Shown: positions 53,988 to 63,330 of the stretch, in pieces | Layout of the letters: every line of letters begins with the position of its first letter | How positions within the stretch are numbered: the stretch's first letter is position 1 | Assembly (NCBI GenBank): GCA_023411795.1 | Contig: JAEYOK010000028.1 | Coordinates: forward strand, 30,652 to 94,651 | Direction of reading: 5' to 3' | Origin: Bacillota bacterium | Lineage (GTDB): Bacteria > Bacillota > Clostridia > DSM-8532 | DNA length: 64,000 nt | Position numbers and translations under genes: made by a program | Notes under the pieces: generated by a model | What the model was told of the DNA's origin: nothing | What the model saw: the letters and a program-made list of their open reading frames with translations, nothing else | The model's database searches: none

Positions 53988-54755
53988 ATGAATAATATAT
54001 TGAGCGTTGAAAAAGTTGAAAAGTACTATGGCAATAAGGGGAATATAACAAAAGCCATTAACAACATAAGCTTTAAGGTAGATAAGGGAGAGTTTGTGGG
54101 AATAATGGGGCCGTCAGGTAGTGGCAAGACTACTCTTTTGAATTGTATTTCAACTATTGATTCGGTTACAACCGGACATATTATCATAAATGGTCAGGAT
54201 ATTACAAGACTAAAGGAAAGGAACATTGAAAAATTTAGACGTGATGAATTGGGATTTATATTTCAGGATTTTAATCTTCTTGACACCCTAACGGCCTATG
54301 AAAATATAGCTCTAGCTCTGACAATTCAAAAAAGAAAAAGTACTGAAATAGATAAATATATTAAAAAGGTTGCAGAGAAACTTGAAATTACTGATGTTCT
54401 AAAAAAGTATCCTTTTCAAATGTCAGGTGGACAAAAACAAAGAGTAGCATCTGCGAGAGCATTGGTTACAGGTCCATCAATAATACTGGCAGATGAGCCT
54501 ACTGGAGCTTTAGACTCAAAATCATCAAGATTGCTATTGGATTCATTTGAAAAGCTGAACAAAGAGTTTCAATCTACAATACTGATGGTAACTCATGATG
54601 CTTTCACGGCTAGTCATGCCCATAGAATCTTGTTTATAAAAGACGGTACGATTTTTAATGAATTGATACGTGGAAATGATACGAGAAAGGAATTTTTCAA
54701 TAAGATAATTGAAGTTGTAACCTTGATAGGAGGTGATAGTGGAGATGTTTTTTAA
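53988..54755 (+). CDS. BceA-type ABC transporter ATPase
   Basis: The ATPase has Walker A GPSGSGKTTLLNC, signature MSGGQKQRVASARAL and Walker B ILADEPTGALDS, with the MacB/BceA-like arrangement. It powers the large permease encoded next. Such pairs remove peptide antibiotics such as bacitracin or lantibiotics from lipid targets. It overlaps the permease by 11 bp. Confidence 0.94.
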   Translation: MNNILSVEKVEKYYGNKGNITKAINNISFKVDKGEFVGIMGPSGSGKTTLLNCISTIDSVTTGHIIINGQDITRLKERNIEKFRRDELGFIFQDFNLLDTLTAYENIALALTIQKRKSTEIDKYIKKVAEKLEITDVLKKYPFQMSGGQKQRVASARALVTGPSIILADEPTGALDSKSSRLLLDSFEKLNKEFQSTILMVTHDAFTASHAHRILFIKDGTIFNELIRGNDTRKEFFNKIIEVVTLIGGDSGDVF

Positions 54756-56751
54756 AATAGCAATAAATAATGTAAAAAGAAGTTTTAATGATTATTTTAT
54801 ATATTTCCTTACCTTAACTTTTGCAGTATGTATATTTTATAGTTTTAATTCTATTGAAGCTCAAAATTCAATGCTTGAAATGGGTAAAAGTACTTCTGAG
54901 TTTATGGGGACAATAAATAAGCTTATAGCTGGAGCATCTGTATTTGTATCCTTTATTCTTGGAGGGCTTATAGTCTATGCCAATAATTTTTTAATAAAAA
55001 GGCGAAAAAGAGAGTTAGGTATATACATGACATTGGGCATGCCGAAAGGTAAAATTTCAAAAATATTAATTATTGAAACTATCTTAATCGGTCTGATATC
55101 TCTAGTTGTTGGAATTATACTTGGAATCATTGTATCTCAAGGTTTATCTATAATAACGGCGAACCTTTTAGCCTTAAATATAATTAAATATAAATTTATT
55201 ATTTCAGTAAATGCAGTGATTAAAGCTGCTGTATACTTTGGTATAATATTCCTTATAGTAATGCTCCTCAATCAGAGAACTATTTCAAAATACAAGTTGA
55301 TTGATATGCTAAATGCATCAAAGAAAAATGAAAAAATTAGAATAAATAATTCGTTACTCTCAATAATTATATTTCTTATATCAGTAGCAGCCTTGGTAAT
55401 TGCATATATACTAATATTGGAAGCCGGATTAAATCCTAAAAATAATTATGAAAATAATCTATTTATTATTTCTATAATGATGGGAATTATAGGGACTCTG
55501 TTATTCTTTTTCAGCCTTTCAAGTTTCTTTATTCATACAATACAAAAGAATAAAAAAATATATTTCAAAGATTTAAATATATTTGTGCTAAGACAAGTAA
55601 ACAATAAGATAAATACTAACTTTTTATCAATGACTGTAATATGTCTTATGATTTTCCTAACAATTACACTTTTGTTTACTATGTTTAGCTTCAAAGGTGC
55701 TTATAGTAAGTTGATCAAAGGAAATACGTCCTTTGATGGTACAATTCAACTTATTATCAATCAAGAAGATCAAAAGATAAAAGATGTCAAAGAATATATG
55801 GACTTAATGGATTTTAAATATAATGATTATGAAAAACATGCGTTTTTCAGTGAATATAAAATTAATATAACTAGAAGTGACTTATTAAATAAATATTTGA
55901 ATGAGCAAGAAAAAGAGGCGAATTTGGATGATCATATATCTGTAATAAAAGCATCTGAATATAATTCAATTATACAACTTAAGGGACAGCCACCCATTAG
56001 TATAGGTGAAGATGAAGTCTTGCTTGTGTCCAACTATGAACAGGTGACAAATGCTCTGAATATGTTTTTAGAAGATGAAAACACAATAAATATAGATAAT
56101 AAAAATTACACCATTAAAAATAAAGTTCCCATAAAGGAAAATATAGCTACAACAGAATATTTTATGGACTTCTTCATCTTAATTGTCCCTGACAACTTCT
56201 CCGGTGAGTTAAATTTATATTCCACAGGATTCAATGTAATGTTCGAAGGTAACAAACAATTAAAAGAAAAATTCTCCAACTTCTTAAATGATATTAAAGA
56301 GAATTATAAATATGTTCAAGTTTTGGGAGATAATTTAGAGCTGGTAAATTTAAGAGTATATGGGTCAACAACAATGATTGTATTTCTGGGGGTATATTTA
56401 GGGATAGTATTTCTAGTATCCAGCGCAGCAGTACTAGCATTGCAACAATTGTCTGATATAAGCGATAGCATTGATAGATATAAGTCTCTTAAGAAAATCG
56501 GTGTTAATGACAAATTAATAAACAAATCTATACTTCAGCAAAATTTAATGTATTTTATGATACCCTTGGTCTTAGCAATTATCCACTCCATAATTGGAAT
56601 GATTGTAATAAATAGATTTATTGGTTCTTATAGCAGTAGTATAATAGGAAGCTCATCACTTATGGCTTCTCTGACTCTATTTGTTATATATGGTGGATAT
56701 TTCTATGTAACTTATATTGGGGCTAAAAATATAGTTAGAAATAGTAATTAA
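54745..56751 (+). CDS. BceB-type ABC transporter permease
   Basis: The protein begins MFFKIAINNVKRSFNDYFIYFLTLTFAVCIFY, which is very close to the consensus of the family. It has ten predicted membrane helices, FtsX-like segments, and a large external domain of about 200 residues (about 325-540) between helices 7 and 8, which contacts the antibiotic-lipid complex. The ATG at 54745 fits the family; the frame is open to a few upstream codons. The gene is AT-rich like its neighbours and ends 62 bp before att site 2. Confidence 0.92.
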   Translation: MFFKIAINNVKRSFNDYFIYFLTLTFAVCIFYSFNSIEAQNSMLEMGKSTSEFMGTINKLIAGASVFVSFILGGLIVYANNFLIKRRKRELGIYMTLGMPKGKISKILIIETILIGLISLVVGIILGIIVSQGLSIITANLLALNIIKYKFIISVNAVIKAAVYFGIIFLIVMLLNQRTISKYKLIDMLNASKKNEKIRINNSLLSIIIFLISVAALVIAYILILEAGLNPKNNYENNLFIISIMMGIIGTLLFFFSLSSFFIHTIQKNKKIYFKDLNIFVLRQVNNKINTNFLSMTVICLMIFLTITLLFTMFSFKGAYSKLIKGNTSFDGTIQLIINQEDQKIKDVKEYMDLMDFKYNDYEKHAFFSEYKINITRSDLLNKYLNEQEKEANLDDHISVIKASEYNSIIQLKGQPPISIGEDEVLLVSNYEQVTNALNMFLEDENTINIDNKNYTIKNKVPIKENIATTEYFMDFFILIVPDNFSGELNLYSTGFNVMFEGNKQLKEKFSNFLNDIKENYKYVQVLGDNLELVNLRVYGSTTMIVFLGVYLGIVFLVSSAAVLALQQLSDISDSIDRYKSLKKIGVNDKLINKSILQQNLMYFMIPLVLAIIHSIIGMIVINRFIGSYSSSIIGSSSLMASLTLFVIYGGYFYVTYIGAKNIVRNSN

Positions 56752-56813
56752 CAATTTTTGTTAAATTTTTCAGAAATACATCTTGCCACCAAGGGGATAC
56801 CAGATGTTTAGGA

Positions 56814-56885
56814 CATCATTATTGTATCCTCAACCCACGTTGAGACAGTAGTATTGATTACGAGGGTTTAAAACAGGGTGTCTGG
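56814..56885 (+). other. att site 2: right end of module 1 joined to rlmD-type 3' end
   Basis: The core CACGTTGAG (56836-56844) continues in frame as codons for HVETVVLITRV and stop (56836-56871). This is what an undisturbed rlmD end looks like. The 33 bp before and into the core resemble those before 63504. The rest of 56752-57056 contains no gene I can support, only the terminator at 56974. Confidence 0.7.
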
Positions 56886-56973
56886 AAAGGCTTGATATAA
56901 GGCTTTCGTGTAATTGTGAGGTTGGAATCGGAAGGGTTTGAGGGGGTGATGCAAATGTATAAATACAAACAAA

Positions 56974-57020
56974 GTAGCTGCGACTAATGAAAACAACTCA
57001 AAAATCGCAGCTACCTGTTT
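56974..57020. terminator. terminator for the large SLH gene (hairpin)
   Basis: GTAGCTGCGA (56974-56983) pairs with TCGCAGCTAC (57005-57014), a 10-bp perfect stem. It lies just beyond the stop of the minus-strand SLH gene and works in either direction. Confidence 0.7.
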
Positions 57021-57056
57021 TATGGTCTATTAATTTTTTAAACACTACAAAATCAA

Positions 57057-60000
57057 TTAATCTTTTATAGCTTCTATAGCTTGATTTAGTGCAGCCCAAA
57101 AGTCATCAAATAATGTGTTCATAGAGTTAATTTGACCAAAATCATCTATATAAGCTGTACTGTCTTTGCTTCCTAGCGTAGTCATGAAAGTCTTTACACT
57201 TGTGTCCTCTCCAAGACCTAATTTATTAGCTACTTGTTCAAAAATTGCTTTAGCGTATCCGTAAGTTACTTTAGCGTAAGGATTGTTTTCTGGAGTGTCC
57301 AAATCAGAAACACTAGTTACACCAATTCCATTTAGCATCATCGAAGCATATGCATAATGTCTACGTGTATAATTATCATTCCTGCCATCTCCAATAAACC
57401 AATCCCTAACCTCAGAAACCTTTGATTGAATATCTGCGGTTGGAGTAATGCTTGCACCTGCACTTATAGATATAGCTGAAGGACTAACAGATACCACTTG
57501 ATCTTCATCATTAAATTCATACAAAATATCAAGTGTGCGGTCTATTAAGCCTGCTCTGTCAGAATATGTTGTTATTTTTCCAGTACCTGTAATATAGGTA
57601 CTCATATTATCATAATCATAAACATCTAAATTACCTCTAATATCTATATCGTTTGCTGTTTCAAGTGCCCCACCTTCTTCTATTCTTATTCTTCCATTTT
57701 CTGAAACAACTAGTGTGCCATTGTTAATTACTTTTCCGTTTAGCCCACTGTTTTCATTATTTTTATTGATAACCAAATTACCTTCATTTATGTTTAGTAT
57801 GTTGCCCATTGGTATTGTAATTGTATATCCGTTGGTTTTTAACTCTCCACCATTCCGATAACTGCCTATTGATATTGACTTATCTACGCTCAAATTCTCA
57901 TTAAGCTCAATGTTTCCTGAAATCATAATATCTGTAATATAGTTATCGTTTATTGCACTCATTAATTGAGAATAATCCCATACAATCATTTTTCCTGTAG
58001 CTTGGCATAGCGCAGTCGAAAAGTCATTAAATAATTTGTCAATTGAGCTATCTTGACCAACATCATCTATATAAGCTGTACTATCTTTGCTGTCTAGTGT
58101 ACTCATGAAATCCACTACACTCTGTTCAGCTCCAAGCCCTAACTTATTAGCTACTTGTTGAAAAATTGTTTTAGCGTATCCGTAAGTTACTTTAGTGTAA
58201 GGATTGTTTTCTGGAGTGTCCAAATCAGAAACACTAGTTACACCAATTCCATTTAGCATCATCGAAGCATATGCATAATGTCTGAGTGTATTATAATCAT
58301 TAAACCATTCGCTAACCTCAGAAACCTTTGATACAATATCTGCGGTTGGAGTAATGCTTGCACCTGCATTTACAGCTATATCTGAAGGGGTAATAGAAAC
58401 CTCTTGATCATTAAATTCATACAATATATCAAGTGTGCGGTCTATTAAGCCTGCTCTGTCAGAATACGTTGTTATTTTTCCAGCACCTGTTATATAGCTA
58501 TTCATACCCTCGTAGTTATAAACATCTAGCCAACCTATAATGTCTATATCGTTTGCTGTTTCAAGTGCCCCACCTTCTTCAATTCTTATTCTTCCATTTT
58601 CTGAAACAACTAGTGTGCCATTGTTAATTACTTTTCCGTTTAGCCCACTGTTTTCAAGGTTTTTGTTGATAACCAATTGACCCGCATTAACACTTAATGT
58701 CTGGTTTGTAGGTATTGTAATTGTATATCCATTGGTTTTTATATCTCCCAATTCACGATCATAGCCTATTGATATTGGCTTATCTACACTCAAATTACCT
58801 TTAAGGGCAACACTGCTTGCAATTACAATGTTGGTAATAGAACTATTGCCCATTGCACTTGTTAATTGTTCATAATCATAAACCTTCGTAACTACTATCC
58901 CGCTTCCATTAAATTCACCATCTTGAACCTTAATTGTGCCTCGGTTACTGATATTACCATTGTTAGTAAACAATCCGTTTGATAAAACCTCAATGTAGTT
59001 TCTGTTTTCCATAGTTCCGTTATTTGTAAATGTACATTTATCGGTTAGGATGCCATATATTCCACCAACTTGAATTTTGCCATCATTATAGAATTCATTA
59101 TTTGAACCAAGATTTAATTTACCGTATACCCAAATATCGCCTTCATTATCAATATTATGATTATTGCCAACAATATTCAATGTGTAGTTTTCAGGAACTT
59201 CTATTCCGCAACCCCTTTCAATATACATATCAGCATCAATATCTAAATCAGATTCCAGTACAATATCACTATCATTCTTTTCTTCATGGCGCATGATTTC
59301 AATACGTTCATATATTGCTTTGTCAGTAACTGCTGCCTTTTTTAAACCTTCAAAGTTATGAGCAATAGCAACGTCACAAACACTAAGGCTACTAGTGCTA
59401 TCAATTGTAGCTTGAACAACATTTATTCCAGTATCTGTTGGTTTTAAATCAACCATTCTATAAATTCTGCCTTCTCTAACATCTACATTACCGTTATTAG
59501 TGAACTTACCATATACACGTAAAGCACAATTATTCAATGATATAGTAGCGTAATTTGTTAATTCTTTACCAGCAACAATTTCAACATGCTTGTTTATAGT
59601 TAAGTTATTTGTCAATACTATATTTTCGGTTATTTTAACATTCTTAATACTATCTGAATTCATTGCTTCTATCAATTTATCTTCACTGGTAACTTTAATT
59701 GTATCAGTTTTTTCACCTGTATCGCCTGTGCCTGAACCGCCTGTGCCTGTTCCACCTGTGCCTGTACCGCCTGTGCCTGATGACGATGGCTCTGGTTTTG
59801 GTTCACCAGTTTTAATAGGTTCTCCAGTATCTTTAACAGCATTACCGTTTTCAATAACACCTGTAGTACCTTTCTCAACAACTAAATCAGTATTGTCTGT
59901 ATTAACTTGAGTATTGTCTCCGCTTATATTTGCTTCTACAACACTTCCATCACCACCTATAACAACATTGTCAGCTGCTGAATTAACTTTTTTTACAGTT

Positions 60001-61124
60001 GCATCTTTTGTTACTTCAATTTTAGAATTTGTTGCATTTTCTTGTATTTCAGTTATTTGAACAATTGATTTCCCCTTAATTTTTACGTTTGCACTTTCAG
60101 CTGCTACAGATAATACATTAATTTCAGCATCCTTTACAACAACTGGTGTATCTGATTTTACAACAACTTGATTGAAAACACCTTCAACAATAACATCATC
60201 TTTGCCATCATCTATGTATACAACACCAACTTTACAGCCCTCTTCAATTTTAATTCGAATTGCTCCTGAAGCTGATTTTCCAACAATTATACTTCCTACA
60301 TTACTGTAGTTTATAATCTTAATTGAGTTTTGACCACCACCACGTACTACAAGTCTGCCACTAATAGTCACTTTATCTAAAGTTATATCACTATTAGCAG
60401 CTCCCTCACCAATAATTAAATCACCATTGATTTTAGTATTCTTAAGAGTAACATTTTCAGTATTAATCATCACATTTCCTTGATTGACTTGTGTATATTC
60501 ACCTGAAACTGAAAAATATTGTTGAATAATATTTGACATAACTTGTGCTAATTCTTCCAATGTGATATTTCCATTAGGATTAAGCTTCCCCCCACCATAT
60601 CCAATTATGTAACCTGCTTGTACAAGTGAAGCTATTGAATTAGTTGCCCATGATGCTATTTTATCCTTATCCGAGAATTTATTTAGATTTTGTGCATCTC
60701 CGTCGCTAAGCTTTAAAGCATTGGCAATAATACAAAAGGCTTCTTGTCTTGTAACATAAGATAAAGGTTCAAGTTTGTTGGAGGAAACTCCTTTGACAGT
60801 TCCCATATTAACTGCCATTGCCATTTGTTTTGCATACCAAGCATTGCTAGGTACGTCCTTGTACATGGATATATCTGCAGCCTCTTTTGCGCCAAATGCA
60901 TTATTAATTACTGTTGCTAATTGCGCACGTGTAACATTATTTTTTGGATTTATTTTGCCATTATATCCATGTATTAAACCATTGTTTACAGCCTCATTCA
61001 AGGCTTTAAATGACCAATAATCAGATTTTGGCATATCAGAAAAGCTTGATTCTGCAAAAACAGAAATCATTGAGGATAGTATCATGCTAAATACTAAAAT
61101 CATTGTAATAATTTTTTTAATCAT
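57057..61124 (-). CDS. large SLH-domain surface protein with tandem duplication
   Basis: The protein has about 1,355 residues. After a signal peptide (residues 1-25, ending SVFAES) come three SLH units (about 29-75, 90-140, 145-200). A beta-helix-like stretch with many N/T/G turns follows, then a short linker of SGTGG-type repeats (about 445-470), and more beta-helix repeats. Two nearly identical blocks of about 300 residues complete it (about 745-1045 and 1045-1355), each with ASMMLNGIGVTSVSDLDTPEN. It is a wall-bound surface protein, probably adhesive. ATG at 61124 after GGAGG is preferred; the frame starts 7 codons earlier. Confidence 0.85.
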   Translation of the reverse strand: MIKKIITMILVFSMILSSMISVFAESSFSDMPKSDYWSFKALNEAVNNGLIHGYNGKINPKNNVTRAQLATVINNAFGAKEAADISMYKDVPSNAWYAKQMAMAVNMGTVKGVSSNKLEPLSYVTRQEAFCIIANALKLSDGDAQNLNKFSDKDKIASWATNSIASLVQAGYIIGYGGGKLNPNGNITLEELAQVMSNIIQQYFSVSGEYTQVNQGNVMINTENVTLKNTKINGDLIIGEGAANSDITLDKVTISGRLVVRGGGQNSIKIINYSNVGSIIVGKSASGAIRIKIEEGCKVGVVYIDDGKDDVIVEGVFNQVVVKSDTPVVVKDAEINVLSVAAESANVKIKGKSIVQITEIQENATNSKIEVTKDATVKKVNSAADNVVIGGDGSVVEANISGDNTQVNTDNTDLVVEKGTTGVIENGNAVKDTGEPIKTGEPKPEPSSSGTGGTGTGGTGTGGSGTGDTGEKTDTIKVTSEDKLIEAMNSDSIKNVKITENIVLTNNLTINKHVEIVAGKELTNYATISLNNCALRVYGKFTNNGNVDVREGRIYRMVDLKPTDTGINVVQATIDSTSSLSVCDVAIAHNFEGLKKAAVTDKAIYERIEIMRHEEKNDSDIVLESDLDIDADMYIERGCGIEVPENYTLNIVGNNHNIDNEGDIWVYGKLNLGSNNEFYNDGKIQVGGIYGILTDKCTFTNNGTMENRNYIEVLSNGLFTNNGNISNRGTIKVQDGEFNGSGIVVTKVYDYEQLTSAMGNSSITNIVIASSVALKGNLSVDKPISIGYDRELGDIKTNGYTITIPTNQTLSVNAGQLVINKNLENSGLNGKVINNGTLVVSENGRIRIEEGGALETANDIDIIGWLDVYNYEGMNSYITGAGKITTYSDRAGLIDRTLDILYEFNDQEVSITPSDIAVNAGASITPTADIVSKVSEVSEWFNDYNTLRHYAYASMMLNGIGVTSVSDLDTPENNPYTKVTYGYAKTIFQQVANKLGLGAEQSVVDFMSTLDSKDSTAYIDDVGQDSSIDKLFNDFSTALCQATGKMIVWDYSQLMSAINDNYITDIMISGNIELNENLSVDKSISIGSYRNGGELKTNGYTITIPMGNILNINEGNLVINKNNENSGLNGKVINNGTLVVSENGRIRIEEGGALETANDIDIRGNLDVYDYDNMSTYITGTGKITTYSDRAGLIDRTLDILYEFNDEDQVVSVSPSAISISAGASITPTADIQSKVSEVRDWFIGDGRNDNYTRRHYAYASMMLNGIGVTSVSDLDTPENNPYAKVTYGYAKAIFEQVANKLGLGEDTSVKTFMTTLGSKDSTAYIDDFGQINSMNTLFDDFWAALNQAIEAIKD
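57060..58890 (-). repeat. 900-bp tandem duplication inside the SLH gene
   Basis: Long stretches recur at an offset of about 900 bp, for example 57648-57755 with 58548-58655, and around 57274-57360 with 58174-58260. The encoded units are the two C-terminal blocks of the SLH protein. Confidence 0.85.
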
Positions 61125-61296
61125 GTCGTTTTTAAATCCTCCCATTGTTGAATATTAATAATATAATACCACCCTTTACACAATTATCACATATAAGTAG
61201 TCAGCATATGTTGATATTATCTTTAGACTGTCGACCTGTGTATTCATTTTTACACACAATATTTAATATCAATGGTGCATATATGGGGTGATTTTA

Positions 61297-61425
61297 TTGA
61301 GTAAAAAAAATAATAATTCTGCTCAGTACATTATATTTTCAGAGTACAATTCTTCCGGAAAAGATTTTCAGCAACTTGTTAATGAAAGCTTTAAATATTA
61401 TTTAGAAACTAATTCAAAAAAATAA
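61297..61425 (+). CDS. 42-residue ICE-type small protein
   Basis: A TTG-start ORF behind GGGGTG encodes 42 residues (AQYIIFSEYNSSGKDFQQLVNESFKYYL in the middle). Similar short proteins (FxEYNxxGKxFQxLxxExFKxY) precede recombinase genes in Clostridia integrative elements. No function is known. It stands about 60 bp before the recombinase remnant on the same strand. Confidence 0.55.
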   Translation: MSKKNNNSAQYIIFSEYNSSGKDFQQLVNESFKYYLETNSKK

Positions 61426-61467
61426 TTATGCTATTTGCAAAAACATAATAATGTTTTTAGCAGGTAG

Positions 61468-61647
61468 TTACTTAAACCAATTGTTTTGAATAAATTAAAT
61501 TGGACATTAGTAGATATTTATTATAATGATGGTGTATCTGGAACAACATTTGATAGACCTGATTTTAACAGACTAATGGACGACGTGAATTCTAAAAAGG
61601 TAAATTTAATAATTTTAAAAGATTTATCTAGGTTAGGGAGAAGATAA
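61468..61647 (+). pseudogene. serine recombinase N-terminal remnant
   Basis: A frame without a proper start encodes TLVDIYYNDGVSGTTFDRPDF followed by KVNLIILKDLSRLGR and a stop. This is the resolvase core of large serine recombinases (the SGTxFDRP and KDLSRLGR motifs), but the catalytic serine region (YxRVSS) and the long C-terminal DNA-binding part are missing. It is a short fragment of a once complete integrase. The element is therefore probably no longer self-mobile. Confidence 0.8.
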
Positions 61648-61652
61648 AAAAG

Positions 61653-61690
61653 AAGCTCACCGAGAATTACCTCAGTTGAGCTTTTTTTTT
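61653..61690 (+). terminator. terminator after the recombinase remnant
   Basis: AAGCTCA (61653-61659) pairs with TGAGCTT (61677-61683) and is followed by a run of T residues. Confidence 0.75.
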
Positions 61691-61708
61691 CGTTAATAGA
61701 ATTCTTTT

Positions 61709-62104
61709 TTAGTTTCCACAATGATGCTCTCCGCATCCATGTTCACTGCAGTTGTCTCCATGGTGTTCGCCGTGATGGTCGCAGGTCGCTTCTGAATCAA
61801 ATTTCAATTTTCCCGCAAGTAATTGTTCAACGGCTTTATCCGCATCGCCAGATACCCCGCCATAGAGTTCAATACCAGCTTCAGCCAGTGCTCTCTTTGC
61901 TCCTCCACCAATACCACCGCAGATAAGTGTATCCACACCTATCTTTTTAAGAATATCAGCAAGTGCGCCGTGGCCGCTGCCATTTGTGTTGACGGTCGTG
62001 TATACTGTAACCTTACCGTTTTCAATATCATAGACCTTAAATCTTTCGGTGTGTCCGAAGTGCTGGAACACCTGCCCGTTTTCATACGTTACCGCTATTC
62101 TCAT
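61709..62104 (-). CDS. NifX/NifB-associated (Fe-Mo cofactor) domain protein with His/Cys-rich tail
   Basis: The 131-residue protein is a dinitrogenase iron-molybdenum cofactor-type domain (MRIAVTYENGQVFQHFGHTERFKVYDI; GGIGGGAKRALAEAGIELYGG). It ends with a metal-binding tail rich in His and Cys (HHGEHHGDNC, HGCGEHHCGN). Such proteins bind metal clusters and in non-nitrogen-fixing Clostridia are found beside Mrp/NBP35. It is 2 bp downstream of the Mrp gene. Confidence 0.85.
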   Translation of the reverse strand: MRIAVTYENGQVFQHFGHTERFKVYDIENGKVTVYTTVNTNGSGHGALADILKKIGVDTLICGGIGGGAKRALAEAGIELYGGVSGDADKAVEQLLAGKLKFDSEATCDHHGEHHGDNCSEHGCGEHHCGN

Positions 62105-62105
62105 G

Positions 62106-62942
62106 TTACATTTCCTCGTATTGTAATAGTTTCATTATATTGTTAAGCCAGTTTCCGTCGAACAACTCGATCATTCCCGAGTCACATGCAGCTGCCAGTT
62201 TCGGGTCAATGGGCAGCTTGGCAATTGTACTTATTCCAAATTTTTTGGCGATGGCATCAATATGGCTCTCGCCAAATACGTAGTACTCCTTACCACAGTC
62301 CGGACAGGTTACATAGCTCATATTCTCAACCAGAGCAAGTACCGGAATATGCATCATCCGAGCCATATTTACCGCCTTCTCAACAATCATGCCTACCAAT
62401 TCCTGGGGTGAAGCGACAATAATGAGACCGTCCACTGGGATAGACTGGAAAACCGTTAGAGGTACGTCGCCAGTTCCGGGCGGCATATCTATGAACATAT
62501 AGTCTACATCACCCCATATCACATCTGTCCAAAATTGCTTTACTGTTCCGGCGATAATAGGTCCACGCCAAATAACGGGGTCTGTTTCATTCTCTGTAAG
62601 AAGGTTTAAGGACATTACGGATATGCCGGTCTTGGTTTTCACTGGATATAACCCAAGTTCGCTACCTGAGGCTTTTTCGTGAAGCCCAAATGACTTGGGA
62701 ATAGAAGGGCCTGTAATATCAGCGTCAAGTATGGCAGTTTTATAATTGCTCCGCTTTGCAAGCACTGCTAACATAGAGGTGACAAGAGATTTTCCAACTC
62801 CGCCCTTACCGCTAACAACGCCAATAACCTTCTTAATATTTGATAATTCATGAGGTTTTTCCCTGAAATCCGTTTGTTCCTGTGTTCTTTCTGAGCAACT
62901 GCTACCGCAAGTCGAGCATTCATGTGTGCATTCTTCACTCAC
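62106..62942 (-). CDS. Mrp/ApbC-type Fe-S carrier ATPase
   Basis: The P-loop is VVSGKGGVGKSLVTSML, with the deviant Walker A of the Mrp/NBP35 group, and IDMPPGTGDVPL follows. A CxxC motif (TCPDCGKEYYVFG) is conserved for Fe-S binding. The N-terminal 20 residues contain five cysteines (ECTHECSTCGSSC). It assembles and transfers Fe-S clusters. It lies between the DUF134 regulator and the NifX-like gene in one operon. Confidence 0.9.
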   Translation of the reverse strand: MSEECTHECSTCGSSCSERTQEQTDFREKPHELSNIKKVIGVVSGKGGVGKSLVTSMLAVLAKRSNYKTAILDADITGPSIPKSFGLHEKASGSELGLYPVKTKTGISVMSLNLLTENETDPVIWRGPIIAGTVKQFWTDVIWGDVDYMFIDMPPGTGDVPLTVFQSIPVDGLIIVASPQELVGMIVEKAVNMARMMHIPVLALVENMSYVTCPDCGKEYYVFGESHIDAIAKKFGISTIAKLPIDPKLAAACDSGMIELFDGNWLNNIMKLLQYEEM

Positions 62943-62967
62943 TTTTCATCATCTCCCAAATGACATC

Positions 62968-63303
62968 TTATTTTAGGCAGTGACCACATCCACAGCCGGA
63001 GTGTTGTCCATCGCAGAGGACATAATCACCGCCATTGATAGATAATTCCAAACCGCTAACAAGGACTTCTGCCAACTTCGTACGAGCGCCGTTGTAAATT
63101 GCTTGAGCAGTCGTCCGGGCTACATTCATGCGTTCGGCACATTCTTCTTGACTTAGTTGTTCCAAATCAATAAGCCTTATTGCTTCAAATTCATCCACTG
63201 TCATTACAACAAGCTTTCTTTCGGTGTTCCCGTTTCCCAGTGGGCCGAAGTTTCGGTTACCGGGCATACAGCAAACACGCCGACATTTTTTAGGCCTTGG
63301 CAT
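62968..63303 (-). CDS. DUF134 family HTH protein
   Basis: The sequence has MPRPKKCRRVCCMPG at the N-terminus, a region resembling sigma-70 region 4 (LSQEECAERMNVARTTAQAIYNGARTKLAEVL), and a Cys-rich C-terminus (CDGQHSGCGCGHCLK). These features define DUF134, a small predicted DNA-binding family next to Fe-S genes. The ATG at 63303 follows GAGGATGAT; the longer frame from 63342 would start within an operator palindrome. It is likely the operon's metal- or redox-responsive regulator. Confidence 0.88.
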   Translation of the reverse strand: MPRPKKCRRVCCMPGNRNFGPLGNGNTERKLVVMTVDEFEAIRLIDLEQLSQEECAERMNVARTTAQAIYNGARTKLAEVLVSGLELSINGGDYVLCDGQHSGCGCGHCLK

Positions 63304-63330
63304 GACATCATCCTCTGCAAAACTATTATT

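Noticed and set aside
59030..59296. Plus-strand ORF opposite the SLH gene
   Set aside because: It is an antisense shadow of a low-complexity coding region, without a ribosome binding site or family.
59715..59790. Short-period repeats that might suggest a CRISPR array
   Set aside because: They are imperfect 9-18 bp coding repeats for a Gly/Thr linker without spacers; no CRISPR array or cas gene was seen.
59590..59910. Plus-strand proline/valine-rich ORF
   Set aside because: It is the complement of the G/T-rich linker of the SLH protein.
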